Origin: Candidatus Aminicenantota bacterium
Lineage (GTDB): Bacteria; Acidobacteriota; Aminicenantia; UBA2199
DNA length: 37,436 bases
Direction of reading: 5' to 3'
NCBI GenBank assembly: GCA_020355945.1
Contig: CP070627.1
Coordinates: forward strand, 5,921,670 to 5,959,105
Positions 1-7,799 of this stretch are shown piece after piece. The stretch's first letter is position 1. Each line of letters starts with the position of its first letter. The notes under the pieces are model-generated. The model was not told the origin of the DNA, did not search any database, and was given only the letters and a program-made list of their open reading frames with translations. Both the position numbers and the translations under genes were made by a program.

Positions 1-105
1 ACATTCCGGCCTGTCCCCTTAATTCTCCACCCTTAATTCTTTATAACCCTACCCATTCGCATTTTTTAAGTATTTCATCTACTCTTAAAAAACACTCAGT
101 TCTTT

Positions 106-134
106 GCCTCCGGCGACCAAGGGGCGCTTTTTAT
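106..134 (+). repeat. Dispersed repeat copy A (GC-rich, TCCGGCGACCAAGGGG core)
   Basis: The segment reads GCCTCCGGCGACCAAGGGG followed by CGCTTTTTAT. A close match (GCCTTCGGCGACCAGGGGCTCTTTTT) occurs at about 1972-1997, after the HEPN gene. Two near-identical non-coding copies within 2 kb suggest a genome-wide dispersed element flanking the small accessory block 251-1891. No transposase is visible. Confidence 0.5.
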
Positions 135-158
135 TTCCGGTTTGCCTGGCTTAAGGGC

Positions 159-187
159 TTGACTTATCTTTTGGATTTTGTTATTTT
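159..187 (+). promoter_or_regulatory. Candidate sigma70-type promoter
   Basis: TTGACT (159-164) and TATTTT (182-187) are separated by 17 bp and lie about 65 nt upstream of the membrane-protein start at 251. The -10 match is moderate. This is a pattern match only. Confidence 0.35.
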
Positions 188-250
188 TATCGTACCACCC
201 TGTAGATGTGTAGATGGAGGGGTGATTAAATTTAAGTGAGGTTAAATCTC

Positions 251-691
251 ATGAGCGAAACGGATAAACAAGAAATGAAGGAGATCGAGGTAAAGGGTCA
301 GCCAGCCCCGCCGGATACGAAATCGTGGTTTGAGTATTCCTGGAAATTACAGCAGGGCGTGCCTGAACGACTGGAAGATGCAGCCAAATTCCTGGCTATT
401 ATGATTTCTCTTTCTTTGACCATCATCTCTACTGCGTTGAGTCAACTCAAGGCTATCGTGGTTCAGCCTATTTTTATTTTTTTTGGGCTAATGTTGTGGT
501 TAGGAGCGTTATTTTTTGCATTTATGGTGCTTTTTCCCCGGAGGTACCGGTTTCATTCCATGTCGGTAGAGAGCATTAAAAAAGCCCATGCCCGTATCAT
601 CAGTACCAAGCAGGTCAGGTTGTTTATTGCTGTGGTGTTATATTTTATCCCTTTTGTGATGTTGGCTGTTTTTTATGTTTTTTCCCTCTAG
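251..691 (+). CDS. Small membrane protein of unknown function
   Basis: I do not recognise a family. The 146-residue product has a charged, Pro-containing N-terminal half and two predicted membrane helices, one around 'FLAIMISLSLTIISTAL' continuing into 'IFIFFGLMLWLGALFF', and another near the C terminus ('LFIAVVLYFIPFVMLAVF'). A basic loop with Arg-Arg-Tyr-Arg lies between them. The ATG at 251 has GTGAGG about 9 nt upstream. A GTG at 236 (5 residues longer) is an alternative with GGAGGGG 13 nt before it. The small CxxC protein follows 38 nt downstream with its own strong ribosome site, so the two probably form an operon. Hydrophobicity is clear; function is unknown. Confidence 0.7.
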   Translation: MSETDKQEMKEIEVKGQPAPPDTKSWFEYSWKLQQGVPERLEDAAKFLAIMISLSLTIISTALSQLKAIVVQPIFIFFGLMLWLGALFFAFMVLFPRRYRFHSMSVESIKKAHARIISTKQVRLFIAVVLYFIPFVMLAVFYVFSL

Positions 692-729
692 GCCCCTCGG
701 CGAAGGAAGCGGCATCAGGAGGAATTACT

Positions 730-957
730 ATGAGTAAAAAAGAAACGATTACCTACAGTGTTATTTGTCCTTTTGGTGAGGGCCACAAGTTCCCGGTGGT
801 GTTGGAGGTAGACCAGAAGAAAAAGGGGGAAGGGGGCAGTTTTGAAGCTCATTGTCCTTTTTGCGACAAGTATGTCCGGGTTAATATAGAAAAAGAATTA
901 AAGCCGGATAAGAGTGTATTAAGAGGTCTGGGTTTTGATAACGAGTCCACATCCTGA
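730..957 (+). CDS. Small CxxC-containing protein, possible zinc-ribbon
   Basis: The 75-residue protein starts at an ATG with AGGAGG 6 nt upstream, which fixes the start. It contains Cys13 followed by Pro-Phe, and later a Cys-Pro-Phe-Cys pair around residues 43-46. The spacing is compatible with a small beta-rich metal-binding or redox fold, although a canonical zinc ribbon would have four ligands and only three cysteines (plus nearby His) are visible. It sits directly after the two-helix membrane protein and is probably co-transcribed with it. No family is recognised, and ligand binding is inference. Confidence 0.65.
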   Translation: MSKKETITYSVICPFGEGHKFPVVLEVDQKKKGEGGSFEAHCPFCDKYVRVNIEKELKPDKSVLRGLGFDNESTS

Positions 958-976
958 GACGATGAAAAAGAAGAAA

Positions 977-1052
977 CCACAGATTACACAGATTACACAG
1001 ATTTTTTATTTTTTCTTCGTGCCCCTTTGTGTAACTTCGTGGCTAAAAAAAT
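977..1052. repeat. Degenerate intergenic repeat (ACAGATTAC units and CTTCGTG/CTTCGTGG half)
   Basis: CACAGATTACACAGATTACACAGATT is a tandem ACAGATTAC-type repeat. It is followed by a T-rich tract and then CTTCGTGCCCC and GTAACTTCGTGGCT. This bipartite arrangement resembles non-coding repeat debris common in environmental bacterial genomes, though I cannot confirm copy number from one window. It lies between the CxxC protein and the nucleotidyltransferase gene and contains no ORF. Confidence 0.5.
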
Positions 1053-1119
1053 CAAAATGAGAATTTCTGCAAAGCGCACCAAATAGTTGAAATTTTCCCT
1101 GGATTATGGTACTTTAAAT

Positions 1120-1404
1120 ATGATGAAAGAGGAAATTTTTAAAAAAGATTTAGATAAAATCGTTAGCATTAGTAAAGAATTTGGTGCGGAGAAAGTGTTT
1201 TTATTCGGCTCCTGCCTCGAGAAAATCGAATCAGCCCAGGATATTGATATAGCAGTAAAGGGAGTTAAACCGGAGAGGTTTTTCGAGATGTATGGTAAGA
1301 TTTTGGGTGCGGTAGCCAGTGAGATAGACTTAATCCCATTGGAAGATATAAGAGAGCACTTCGCCAACCGTATTTTAGAAACAGGAAGGCTGATATATGG
1401 ATAG
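1120..1404 (+). CDS. MNT-type nucleotidyltransferase (MntA-like antitoxin)
   Basis: The 94-residue protein has the minimal nucleotidyltransferase signature: Gly30-Ser31, nine residues, then Asp41-x-Asp43 (FGSCLEKIESAQDIDIAV), with a further Asp in 'EIDLIPL' as the likely third carboxylate. Proteins of this size act as antitoxins of HEPN toxins, and characterised MntA enzymes add AMP to a HepT tyrosine. It overlaps the downstream HEPN gene by 8 nt, the normal order for this module. A TTG at 1087 would add 11 residues, but it has no ribosome site and the ATG fits family length better. Family assignment is strong; toxin-antitoxin activity is inferred from family and pairing. Confidence 0.85.
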   Translation: MMKEEIFKKDLDKIVSISKEFGAEKVFLFGSCLEKIESAQDIDIAVKGVKPERFFEMYGKILGAVASEIDLIPLEDIREHFANRILETGRLIYG

Positions 1405-1891
1405 TGAATATGAGCAGTTAAAATCGGATGTCCTGGATGAAATGGAGGCAATAGAACAAACTCTTAAAGACTTGACTTCAATCAAAAACGATTTAGTGCC
1501 GGATAAAATTGATAATACACTAAAAGCAGCAATAGGAACATTCCTGATGAATTTTTATGTGGGAATAGAGAATATTATTAAGCGAATAAGCAAAGTATAT
1601 TACCAAAAAATGCCTATAGGCCATAGTTGGCATAAAGAACTTCTCGATTTATCTTACAATCCGCCTCAAGGGGAAATTCCCATTTTTGACAAGAGTATAG
1701 TGGATAGACTAAATCCCTATAGAGGGTTTAGACATGTATTTATTAGCGGGTATGGATTTAAACTGCGACTGGAGTTGATGACTTCATTAATCAACAATGT
1801 TGATTCGCTGTGGATAGATATTAAGAAGGCCATCGATGAATTTTGGAATAAATTGGCTTTAACTGTCAAAAATTCAGATAACACTGTGTGA
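1397..1891 (+). CDS. HEPN-domain protein (HepT-like toxin)
   Basis: The 164-residue all-helical protein has the HEPN active-site pattern Arg109-Gly-Phe-Arg-His113-Val-Phe, followed by an aromatic Gly-Tyr-Gly segment as in HepT-like RNases. It starts inside the end of the nucleotidyltransferase gene (8-nt overlap), so the two are translationally coupled. HEPN toxins cleave RNA using the Arg and His. In the classical HepT motif (RX4HXY) the tyrosine is the AMPylation target. Here the position two after His is Phe (HVF), so the regulatory mechanism may differ. HEPN membership rests on motif plus partner. Confidence 0.8.
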   Translation: MDSEYEQLKSDVLDEMEAIEQTLKDLTSIKNDLVPDKIDNTLKAAIGTFLMNFYVGIENIIKRISKVYYQKMPIGHSWHKELLDLSYNPPQGEIPIFDKSIVDRLNPYRGFRHVFISGYGFKLRLELMTSLINNVDSLWIDIKKAIDEFWNKLALTVKNSDNTV

Positions 1892-1951
1892 CCAGACTTT
1901 TCTTCGGTACAGGCAATGTTCTTTCTTGCCTGTGCAGGTGACAGGTGCAGG

Positions 1952-2014
1952 TGCCCTTCGGGCAAATAAACGCCTTCGGCGACCAGGGGCTCTTTTTGAA
2001 AAAACCGCCCCTGG
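1952..2014. repeat. Dispersed repeat copy B with inverted repeats
   Basis: This gap between the HEPN gene and the convergent helicase holds a TGCCC-TTC-GGGCA hairpin (about 1952-1964), a copy of the CGCCTTCGGCGACCAGGGGC element also seen near 106-125, and a perfect 8-bp inverted repeat CCAGGGGC (1983-1990)/GCCCCTGG (2007-2014) with a T-rich then A-rich loop. It may act as a bidirectional terminator for the two converging genes, but the hairpin lacks a clean terminal T-run. Confidence 0.45.
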
Positions 2015-2033
2015 ACTCCGCAAAAAATTTTGA

Positions 2034-5000
2034 TTAATTGAACAAGTTAAGAATATCTTCCTTTTTCAAGTTTTTAAAAGCCTGGGCATCAGAAGCAATG
2101 AGATTCTCTACCAACACCTTTTTCCTCTCCTGCAGCGCCAACATCTTCTCCTCGATACTCTCCTTCACAACCATCCGGTACACCATGACTTTTTTAGTCT
2201 GCCCGATACGATGAGACCGATCAATGGCTTGAGCCTCTACAGCCGGATTCCACCAGGGATCAAATATAATCACATAATCAGCCGCGGTAAGATTTATCGC
2301 CACCCCACCCGCTTTAAGACTCAATAAAAACACCCGGTTCCCCTCCTCCTCCTGGAAACTCTTTACCATCTTTTCCCTGGTGTTGACATTGACCGAACCA
2401 TCTATGTAAGAGTAAGTGAACTTTTCCTCATCACAGTACGCTCTAATGATTTTCAACACCCGGACAAACTGGGAAAAAACCAATACCTTGTGATCTTCCG
2501 CCAGGATATCCTCTAACAATTCTTTAAAATGATCAAATTTAGCCGAAGACACCCGATCAAATTTTTCATCCACTAATCGAGGAAACAAACAAATTTGCCG
2601 CAGCCGCAGCATCCCCTCGAAGATTTTTACGGAAGACCCGGCTACACCCTTTTCATCAATTTCTTTATCCAGCTTTTCCCGGTAAAAACGGGCGGTTTCT
2701 CCATATACTTTTAATTGTTCCTCTTCCATTTGCAATTTTGAAACAATTTCGATTTTTTCCGGCAGTTCTGTCTCCACCTCTTCCTTTTTCCGCCGCATCA
2801 CAAAAGGATAAATCATCTTTTTCAGCAGTTCGCTCTTTTCCGGGTTATCACCTTTTTCAATGCCCTGGGCCCACTGCCGGTTAAACCAGCGGTAAGTCCC
2901 TAAGAAACCGGGCATTAAAAAATCAAACAACGACCACAATTCCAGGGTATTGTTTTCAATCGGAGTACCACTCAATGCCAGGCGATTTCTACCCTTTAGA
3001 ATTTTCGCGGCCTGGGAAACCTGGGAGGAGGGATTTTTAATATTCTGGGACTCATCCAGGATAATATAATCAAACTCAAAATCTTTAAACACATCAATAT
3101 CATTTCTCATGGTGGCATAACTGGTAATGATGAGGTCCTTCTCTTCCCAACCCCGGGTGTCTTTATCTCTATTGGCACCCATATGCCGGTGATAGGTTAA
3201 CGCCGGGGTGAATCGTTGCATCTCCGCTTCCCAGTTGGGAATCGCCGATACCGGCACCACCAGGAGAGAGGTGTTTAATTTTTTGTTGTCTTTGAGCGTT
3301 TGCAGGAGAGCCAATGCCTGGACGGTTTTGCCCAAACCCATATCGTCTGCTAAACACCCGGAAAACCGGTAATCCTGCAAAAAATAAAGCCACTTGAAAC
3401 CATGCTGCTGGTAGTTTCTCAATTGGCCGTTGAAATGAGAAGACAGGGGATAATCCGGGATTCGTTCAAACTCTCTCAACCTCTCTTCGGTGGTCAATAT
3501 CTCCTTAACCCCTGGTATATCTTCCATTTTTTCATCGTAAAGCCGACGAATAAGCACATAATTTTTTGAAGGAATTCGGAACCAATTGCCATGCTGTTCC
3601 GCATAGCGGTAAAGAGAAGTCAGTTTCCGGATCTCCTCCACTGTCACCAGGTGCAGCATTCCCTTTTTATCGATAACCTGTTTGTTCCAGGTATCGATGT
3701 CTTCCAGGCGGATTTCATGGTTTTGGCCGGTTAAAGGATCATGAATGTAAGGCTTAAACTCCAACCAATCAATACCATCAGTAATATGGAACCTGATGGA
3801 ACTGCCAGCATTGGCGATATACCGCTTCCATTTTACGCTGTATATTTTAAATCCCTTTTCCAGGTACTTCCTCCCCCGCTCAATCAACCACTTCAATAAA
3901 TCGTTATCCCGGAAATAATAATAATGGAACACGGTTTTCCTCTCAACGTGGTAATCCATTTGTTGGCTCAATAACGGGTCGTTTTTTAATATTTCCAGGC
4001 ACTGTCTTTCAAATTTCTCATCCCTTAAATACATACAGACTTCTTTATCCGGGTGTTGAGCAATAAATTTTTTCATCTCCCCTTCATAGTCAAATTCCAA
4101 TTCCAACCGTTGGTGTTTGTTTAAATGTTCATAGGCCGGGTAGATATTTAAAACAGGAGTGGGAAGGAAACAGAGTTCAAATTTTTTCAAAGGTTCGGGT
4201 TCAATGGCTAAATATTCCGATTCCATTGATCGAAGTGCACTCAAAATGTTGTCCAGTTCATGAAAGTAAAATTTTTCCTGGGCTGCCAGGAAATCAAAAA
4301 AACGGTAAAATCGATCCAAAGACTCCGGGTCTTCCGGTACGGCAAACCATATCTCTCCCCCAGGGGAAGTAAACCAGATGTAAACCCTCTCCTTTAAAAG
4401 TATAATTTCGTAATCATCCCTGGCATTTATCGATTGGCCATCAGTGGTGGAAAAGGTTAAAAAGAACCGGTAGACAAATTCCTTTTCCAGGGAAGGGGCA
4501 AATCGGACACTGAGTTTTTTAAATTTAAGCGTTTTTAACGGTTGGTACTCTTTGGTGTTATCCACCTGGCAAAAGATGAGATCCCCGGGAAGTGCAAATA
4601 TCTCTTCTGCCAGTCGTTGAAAGAAAACTTGATTCATCAAGTTGGCCTTCAGTCCCGGGTTTCCCGGTTGGCTCTCCATGTAAACAAAAAAAGTGAAAAA
4701 ATCCTCCAGGAGTTTTGATGCCGCTGCCCATTCATATTGATTGGTAGAACCTGTTTTAGCTGGTTTCTGCGGTTTATCGGTTTGACCGTCAGCTTTCAGG
4801 GGTATAATAACCGGTTGAAAGAAGTTTTGCCGTTCACCGCTGAGGTCCAGGTGGCGGGAAATGAGACTAAGTCCCAGGTTTGCTTTTAACCTGCCGGCTT
4901 CCGATATTTCGCCTTCGCTTTTTTCTTTCTGTTGTAATTTAGCCAAATTGTCGTCTAAAAACCGGGATTTAAATTTCTTATCCCTCTTTTGGGGTTTAAT

Positions 5001-5471
5001 TTCCTGGAATTGTATCTCCTGGTGGGCAATATCAAATTCAAAGTGGTCCAATTCCTCTCCCCGGGCTTGCAGCGGTGCTTTCCCTATAAAGGCATTAATC
5101 TTATCTTTTGCCATATTAAAGACAACAGCGGCATTCCCCGAAAGGGTCATGGTATCCTGGAATTCATTTTTCAAGAAAAAAAGTGCTGCTTTAACGTAAA
5201 TATTTCGTACCTGTTCTTTTCCATTTTGTTCTATCCCGATAACAGTGACCGGGTTTCCCAGTTGGTCTCGTTTGTTAAAAAAAATAACAGCGCCGTAGTA
5301 AGACGGGTCTCGATAAAAATCCCTGTAGATAAAGAGAAAATAATTTTCTCCCCATTCCCCTCTGACACCGAAAGAGACAATTTTTTTGAGTTCATCCCCG
5401 GGAACGTTCGTGCCAGAGTCAGTCAGGTCATCGTAGAGGTCGAACAGTTTACTTTGAAAGTATTTTTCCAT
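2034..5471 (-). CDS. SNF2/Rad54-family helicase (DEAD/DEAH-box, HepA-like)
   Basis: The protein of about 1145 residues carries a complete SNF2 ATPase in its C-terminal 450 residues. Walker A is DDMGLGKT near residue 710, the Walker B/motif II variant is DESQN near 807, and motif III is the Leu-Ser-Gly-Thr-Pro-Ile-Glu-Asn segment. The C-terminal helicase lobe ends with motif VI SHRIGQ near 1085. The N-terminal 640 residues have no SWIM-type cysteines and are not recognisable. SNF2 proteins are ATP-driven duplex translocases that remodel protein-DNA or RNA polymerase complexes. The Met at 5471 is chosen because the 39-residue in-frame extension to 5588 is Phe/Lys-rich and a TATAAT-like box lies inside it. 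No methylase or nuclease partner of a defence system is adjacent. Confidence 0.9.
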   Translation of the reverse strand: MEKYFQSKLFDLYDDLTDSGTNVPGDELKKIVSFGVRGEWGENYFLFIYRDFYRDPSYYGAVIFFNKRDQLGNPVTVIGIEQNGKEQVRNIYVKAALFFLKNEFQDTMTLSGNAAVVFNMAKDKINAFIGKAPLQARGEELDHFEFDIAHQEIQFQEIKPQKRDKKFKSRFLDDNLAKLQQKEKSEGEISEAGRLKANLGLSLISRHLDLSGERQNFFQPVIIPLKADGQTDKPQKPAKTGSTNQYEWAAASKLLEDFFTFFVYMESQPGNPGLKANLMNQVFFQRLAEEIFALPGDLIFCQVDNTKEYQPLKTLKFKKLSVRFAPSLEKEFVYRFFLTFSTTDGQSINARDDYEIILLKERVYIWFTSPGGEIWFAVPEDPESLDRFYRFFDFLAAQEKFYFHELDNILSALRSMESEYLAIEPEPLKKFELCFLPTPVLNIYPAYEHLNKHQRLELEFDYEGEMKKFIAQHPDKEVCMYLRDEKFERQCLEILKNDPLLSQQMDYHVERKTVFHYYYFRDNDLLKWLIERGRKYLEKGFKIYSVKWKRYIANAGSSIRFHITDGIDWLEFKPYIHDPLTGQNHEIRLEDIDTWNKQVIDKKGMLHLVTVEEIRKLTSLYRYAEQHGNWFRIPSKNYVLIRRLYDEKMEDIPGVKEILTTEERLREFERIPDYPLSSHFNGQLRNYQQHGFKWLYFLQDYRFSGCLADDMGLGKTVQALALLQTLKDNKKLNTSLLVVPVSAIPNWEAEMQRFTPALTYHRHMGANRDKDTRGWEEKDLIITSYATMRNDIDVFKDFEFDYIILDESQNIKNPSSQVSQAAKILKGRNRLALSGTPIENNTLELWSLFDFLMPGFLGTYRWFNRQWAQGIEKGDNPEKSELLKKMIYPFVMRRKKEEVETELPEKIEIVSKLQMEEEQLKVYGETARFYREKLDKEIDEKGVAGSSVKIFEGMLRLRQICLFPRLVDEKFDRVSSAKFDHFKELLEDILAEDHKVLVFSQFVRVLKIIRAYCDEEKFTYSYIDGSVNVNTREKMVKSFQEEEGNRVFLLSLKAGGVAINLTAADYVIIFDPWWNPAVEAQAIDRSHRIGQTKKVMVYRMVVKESIEEKMLALQERKKVLVENLIASDAQAFKNLKKEDILNLFN

Positions 5472-5496
5472 TTTTTTTAACCTTTTTAAGGTGAGT

Positions 5497-5502
5497 ATTA
5501 TA
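5497..5502 (-). promoter_or_regulatory. Candidate -10 element for the SNF2 gene
   Basis: TATAAT on the minus strand lies 25 nt upstream of the chosen start, with a weak TGGCAC-like -35 at 17 bp. Its position supports starting the protein at 5471 rather than at the upstream in-frame Met. Confidence 0.35.
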
Positions 5503-5642
5503 CACCAGAATGGATTTTGGTGCCAGGCAAAGTTTTTGAAGTTTTTAAGCTGCTTTTCAAAAAAAATAAAAAAAAATCGATTTACCATTTGAAAATTTCT
5601 TCCAAATTTATTATATTTATGTATCGTTGAGTTTACTTAGTA

Positions 5643-5652
5643 ACCACGTGGT
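5643..5652. promoter_or_regulatory. 10-bp perfect palindrome upstream of the signalling operon
   Basis: ACCACGTGGT is self-complementary over 10 bp and lies 43 nt before the first STAS start codon, in the divergent region between the SNF2 gene and the STAS operon. It could be an operator half-site cluster. No known regulator is assigned. Confidence 0.3.
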
Positions 5653-5695
5653 AACGTGGGGACTAAAATTAGATACCAGATACAGGAGATTGAAA

Positions 5696-5995
5696 ATGAA
5701 TGTAAAAATTGATGTTAGTGGCAAGAAAACCTATATGGCCGTATCCGGCAGCATTGACATCCCAGGCGCAGAACGGCTGAAAAAGTCTCTAACCAAGGTG
5801 TTGGAGAGTGACTCCAATGAAATCGTTATTGACTTTGATGAGGTTAATTTTATCGGCAGCTCAGGTATTGGAAAACTACTGCTGTTTTATAAGAATTTTA
5901 CCGCCAAGGGCGGTAACATTTCCATTATCAATTTGAATAAAGAAATCACCATGCTGTTTAAGGCCATTAAACTGGATAAGTTGTTTAATATTTAA
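5696..5995 (+). CDS. STAS-domain protein, anti-sigma factor antagonist-like (copy 1)
   Basis: The 99-residue single STAS domain has the signature IDFDEVNFIGSSGIGKLL, where the Ser pair (55/56) matches the phosphorylated serine of SpoIIAA/RsbV. In partner switching, the unphosphorylated STAS protein captures an RsbW-like kinase and PP2C phosphatases restore it after phosphorylation. The start is the ATG at 5696 with CAGGAG 7 nt upstream; longer in-frame extensions lack homology. It is the first gene of an operon with a second STAS gene, CheA/CheW-like genes and a receiver-HATPase-PP2C fusion that supplies both kinase-like and phosphatase domains. By manual alignment, 66 of 99 residues match copy 2 without gaps. 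Confidence 0.9.
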   Translation: MNVKIDVSGKKTYMAVSGSIDIPGAERLKKSLTKVLESDSNEIVIDFDEVNFIGSSGIGKLLLFYKNFTAKGGNISIINLNKEITMLFKAIKLDKLFNI

Positions 5996-6274
5996 ACCTG
6001 GAAATTACTTTTTTACTGTCTGACCGGGGAGTGCCTGCCCGTTGAAAATTGCCGTCTGCCAATACCAAAATGGGAATTGCTGCTAACACCATGGTGTGAT
6101 TGACTTTAAGGGCTGAATAATATACAATTTTATATGCCAGAGGAAGTAAAAATGTATCGCCGCAAAGAACTGACAGCAATGAAATTAAAAAAAAAGTCAA
6201 ATGAACTTGATTTTTTCTGTTTTCTTTACTATATTTCTTCTGGATACAAAATCACAAAATTAAAGGAGACTTAA

Positions 6275-6574
6275 ATGAATATAAGAGTCGCGAATGAAGG
6301 GGAAAAAACAACAGTATACCTGTCGGGAAGTATCGATATTCCCGGTGCCGAAACCTTGAAAAAAACCTTTAACCAAATTGCTGAAAATAATCCCAGGGAA
6401 GTTTGCATCGATTTTGATGATGTTAATTTCATCGGAAGTTCCGGTATTGGCAAACTATTACTATTCTATAAAAAATTTACCTCCAAAGGTGGTAAAGTAC
6501 AGATCCTCAATTTGAATAAGGAGATCAAAGCATTGTTTAAAGCGATTAAATTGGATAAATTGTTTAACATTTAA
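6275..6574 (+). CDS. STAS-domain protein, anti-sigma factor antagonist-like (copy 2)
   Basis: The 99-residue STAS protein is paralogous to the gene 280 nt upstream, with identical length and an identical C terminus (AIKLDKLFNI). The Ser55/Ser56 phospho-site motif FIGSSGIGK is conserved. The start has AAGGAG 8 nt upstream. Divergence is concentrated in residues 1-16 and 31-42, the first strand and helix region, so the copies may recognise different partners. The 279-bp gap between the copies contains no convincing gene. The CheA-like gene follows 57 nt downstream. Confidence 0.9.
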   Translation: MNIRVANEGEKTTVYLSGSIDIPGAETLKKTFNQIAENNPREVCIDFDDVNFIGSSGIGKLLLFYKKFTSKGGKVQILNLNKEIKALFKAIKLDKLFNI

Positions 6575-6631
6575 CAGTTAGTTGTGAGATGGATGAATTG
6601 CTGATATTTAGTTGAGAGAGAATGAGAGAAG

Positions 6632-7717
6632 ATGAAAATAAAAGGGACAAAAAATAAAGTCATCATGGAGGGGAATCTTATTTTTGCGGCCCCCACCATC
6701 CGGGTGAAGACCGAAAAGTTGGATAAGCTCATTCATTTAATCCATGAAATGGTGCTATCGGTATCCCGCATTTCCATGATTGCCCGGGAATTGGGGCACA
6801 AAGAAATGATCAATCGTACAACTGAGTTGCACCAAATCTGGAGGGGCCTGCAAGAACAAATCATGATGGTGCGAATGGTACCATTGTCAAGCACTTTTAA
6901 ACGTTTTTACCGGGTGGTACGTGACCTGGCCAATTCCCGGGAAAAATCTATTGCTCTGCATATCTCCGGTGAAGATACGGAGTTGGATAAAACAACGGTG
7001 CAACAGGTTGCCGATGCATTAAAGCTTATAGTACGAAATTCAGTGGACCAAAGCATCGAAGCACCCGGGGAACGCAAAAAATCAGGAAAACCAGGAAAAG
7101 GTAATATATGGCTGAGAGCATACCAGGAAGAAGGTAACGTGGTGATTGAAATCGAAGATGATGGAAAAGGAATGAACGCGGAAAACGCGGAAAGTATGGA
7201 TGTGGTGAAGAAAAATATTAAGTCCTTAAAAGGGCGGCTCGAGATATCATCTACTGTTGGAAAAGGTACAAAATTTAAAATAAAGATACCTTTTACCATT
7301 GCTGTTATTAATGGTATGCGGCTGCGCCTCGGTTCCCACACCTATATTGTACCCACGGACGCCATCGTGGAGTCCTTTCAATTATCCTCCCTTGATTTAA
7401 AGAGGGGCAAAGGAGCAAAAGACCTGGTGAAACTAAGAGGCAAAGTTTACCCACTGGTCAAGCTCTACAGCTTTCTCGGACTGGAGGAAATAAAAGAAGA
7501 AGATTTTCAAAAAGGGATTGTGGTTTTGGTGAAAAGTACCCGTAAAAAATTCTGTATTTATGTGGATGAAATTCTAAACAGTTCCCAGGTAGTAGCCAAA
7601 AATTTACAGGATAATTACCGCTCCATACCGGGAATAATCGGTGCATCATTAAATGTAGACGGAAGTATTTCCCTGGTACTGGATATCCCCGGGTTGGAAA
7701 AACTCATGGATATATGA
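6632..7717 (+). CDS. CheA-like protein lacking HPt and ATP lid
   Basis: The 361-residue protein contains the CheA dimerisation helices (P3, about residues 25-90, with the QIMMVRMVPL segment), an HATPase region and a C-terminal CheW-like P5 domain (about 225-361). The N-terminal HPt (P1) and P2 domains are absent, where CheA proteins usually exceed 600 residues. The N-box is VRNSVDQSIE, with the usual His of DHGIE replaced by Gln-Ser. The ATPase passes from DDGKGMN (176-182) to MDVVK (189-193) across only six residues, so the F-box, ATP lid and second Gly box are missing. It probably cannot act as a kinase and may serve as a scaffold linking the neighbouring CheW-like and phosphatase proteins. 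The start is the ATG after GAGAGAATGAGAGAAG. Confidence 0.85.
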   Translation: MKIKGTKNKVIMEGNLIFAAPTIRVKTEKLDKLIHLIHEMVLSVSRISMIARELGHKEMINRTTELHQIWRGLQEQIMMVRMVPLSSTFKRFYRVVRDLANSREKSIALHISGEDTELDKTTVQQVADALKLIVRNSVDQSIEAPGERKKSGKPGKGNIWLRAYQEEGNVVIEIEDDGKGMNAENAESMDVVKKNIKSLKGRLEISSTVGKGTKFKIKIPFTIAVINGMRLRLGSHTYIVPTDAIVESFQLSSLDLKRGKGAKDLVKLRGKVYPLVKLYSFLGLEEIKEEDFQKGIVVLVKSTRKKFCIYVDEILNSSQVVAKNLQDNYRSIPGIIGASLNVDGSISLVLDIPGLEKLMDI

Positions 7718-7799
7718 TGAAGAATGAAACGCCTGGAACATTACCCGTTAACATTAACTGCCAGCAGTAAGAAAGATACCCGCTTAACCAGGAGGATAA

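Noticed and set aside
2034..5471. SNF2 helicase as part of a DISARM-like or other defence system
   Set aside because: No methyltransferase, nuclease or phospholipase partner of a known helicase-based defence system is adjacent; only the small MNT/HEPN pair lies nearby, on the opposite strand.
5472..5588. 39-residue N-terminal extension of the SNF2 protein
   Set aside because: It is Phe/Lys-rich, lies over a TATAAT-like box, and looks like chance open frame rather than a domain.
5985..6200. 71-residue minus-strand frame between the STAS genes
   Set aside because: It overlaps the end of STAS copy 1, has no ribosome site or recognised motif, and runs against the operon.
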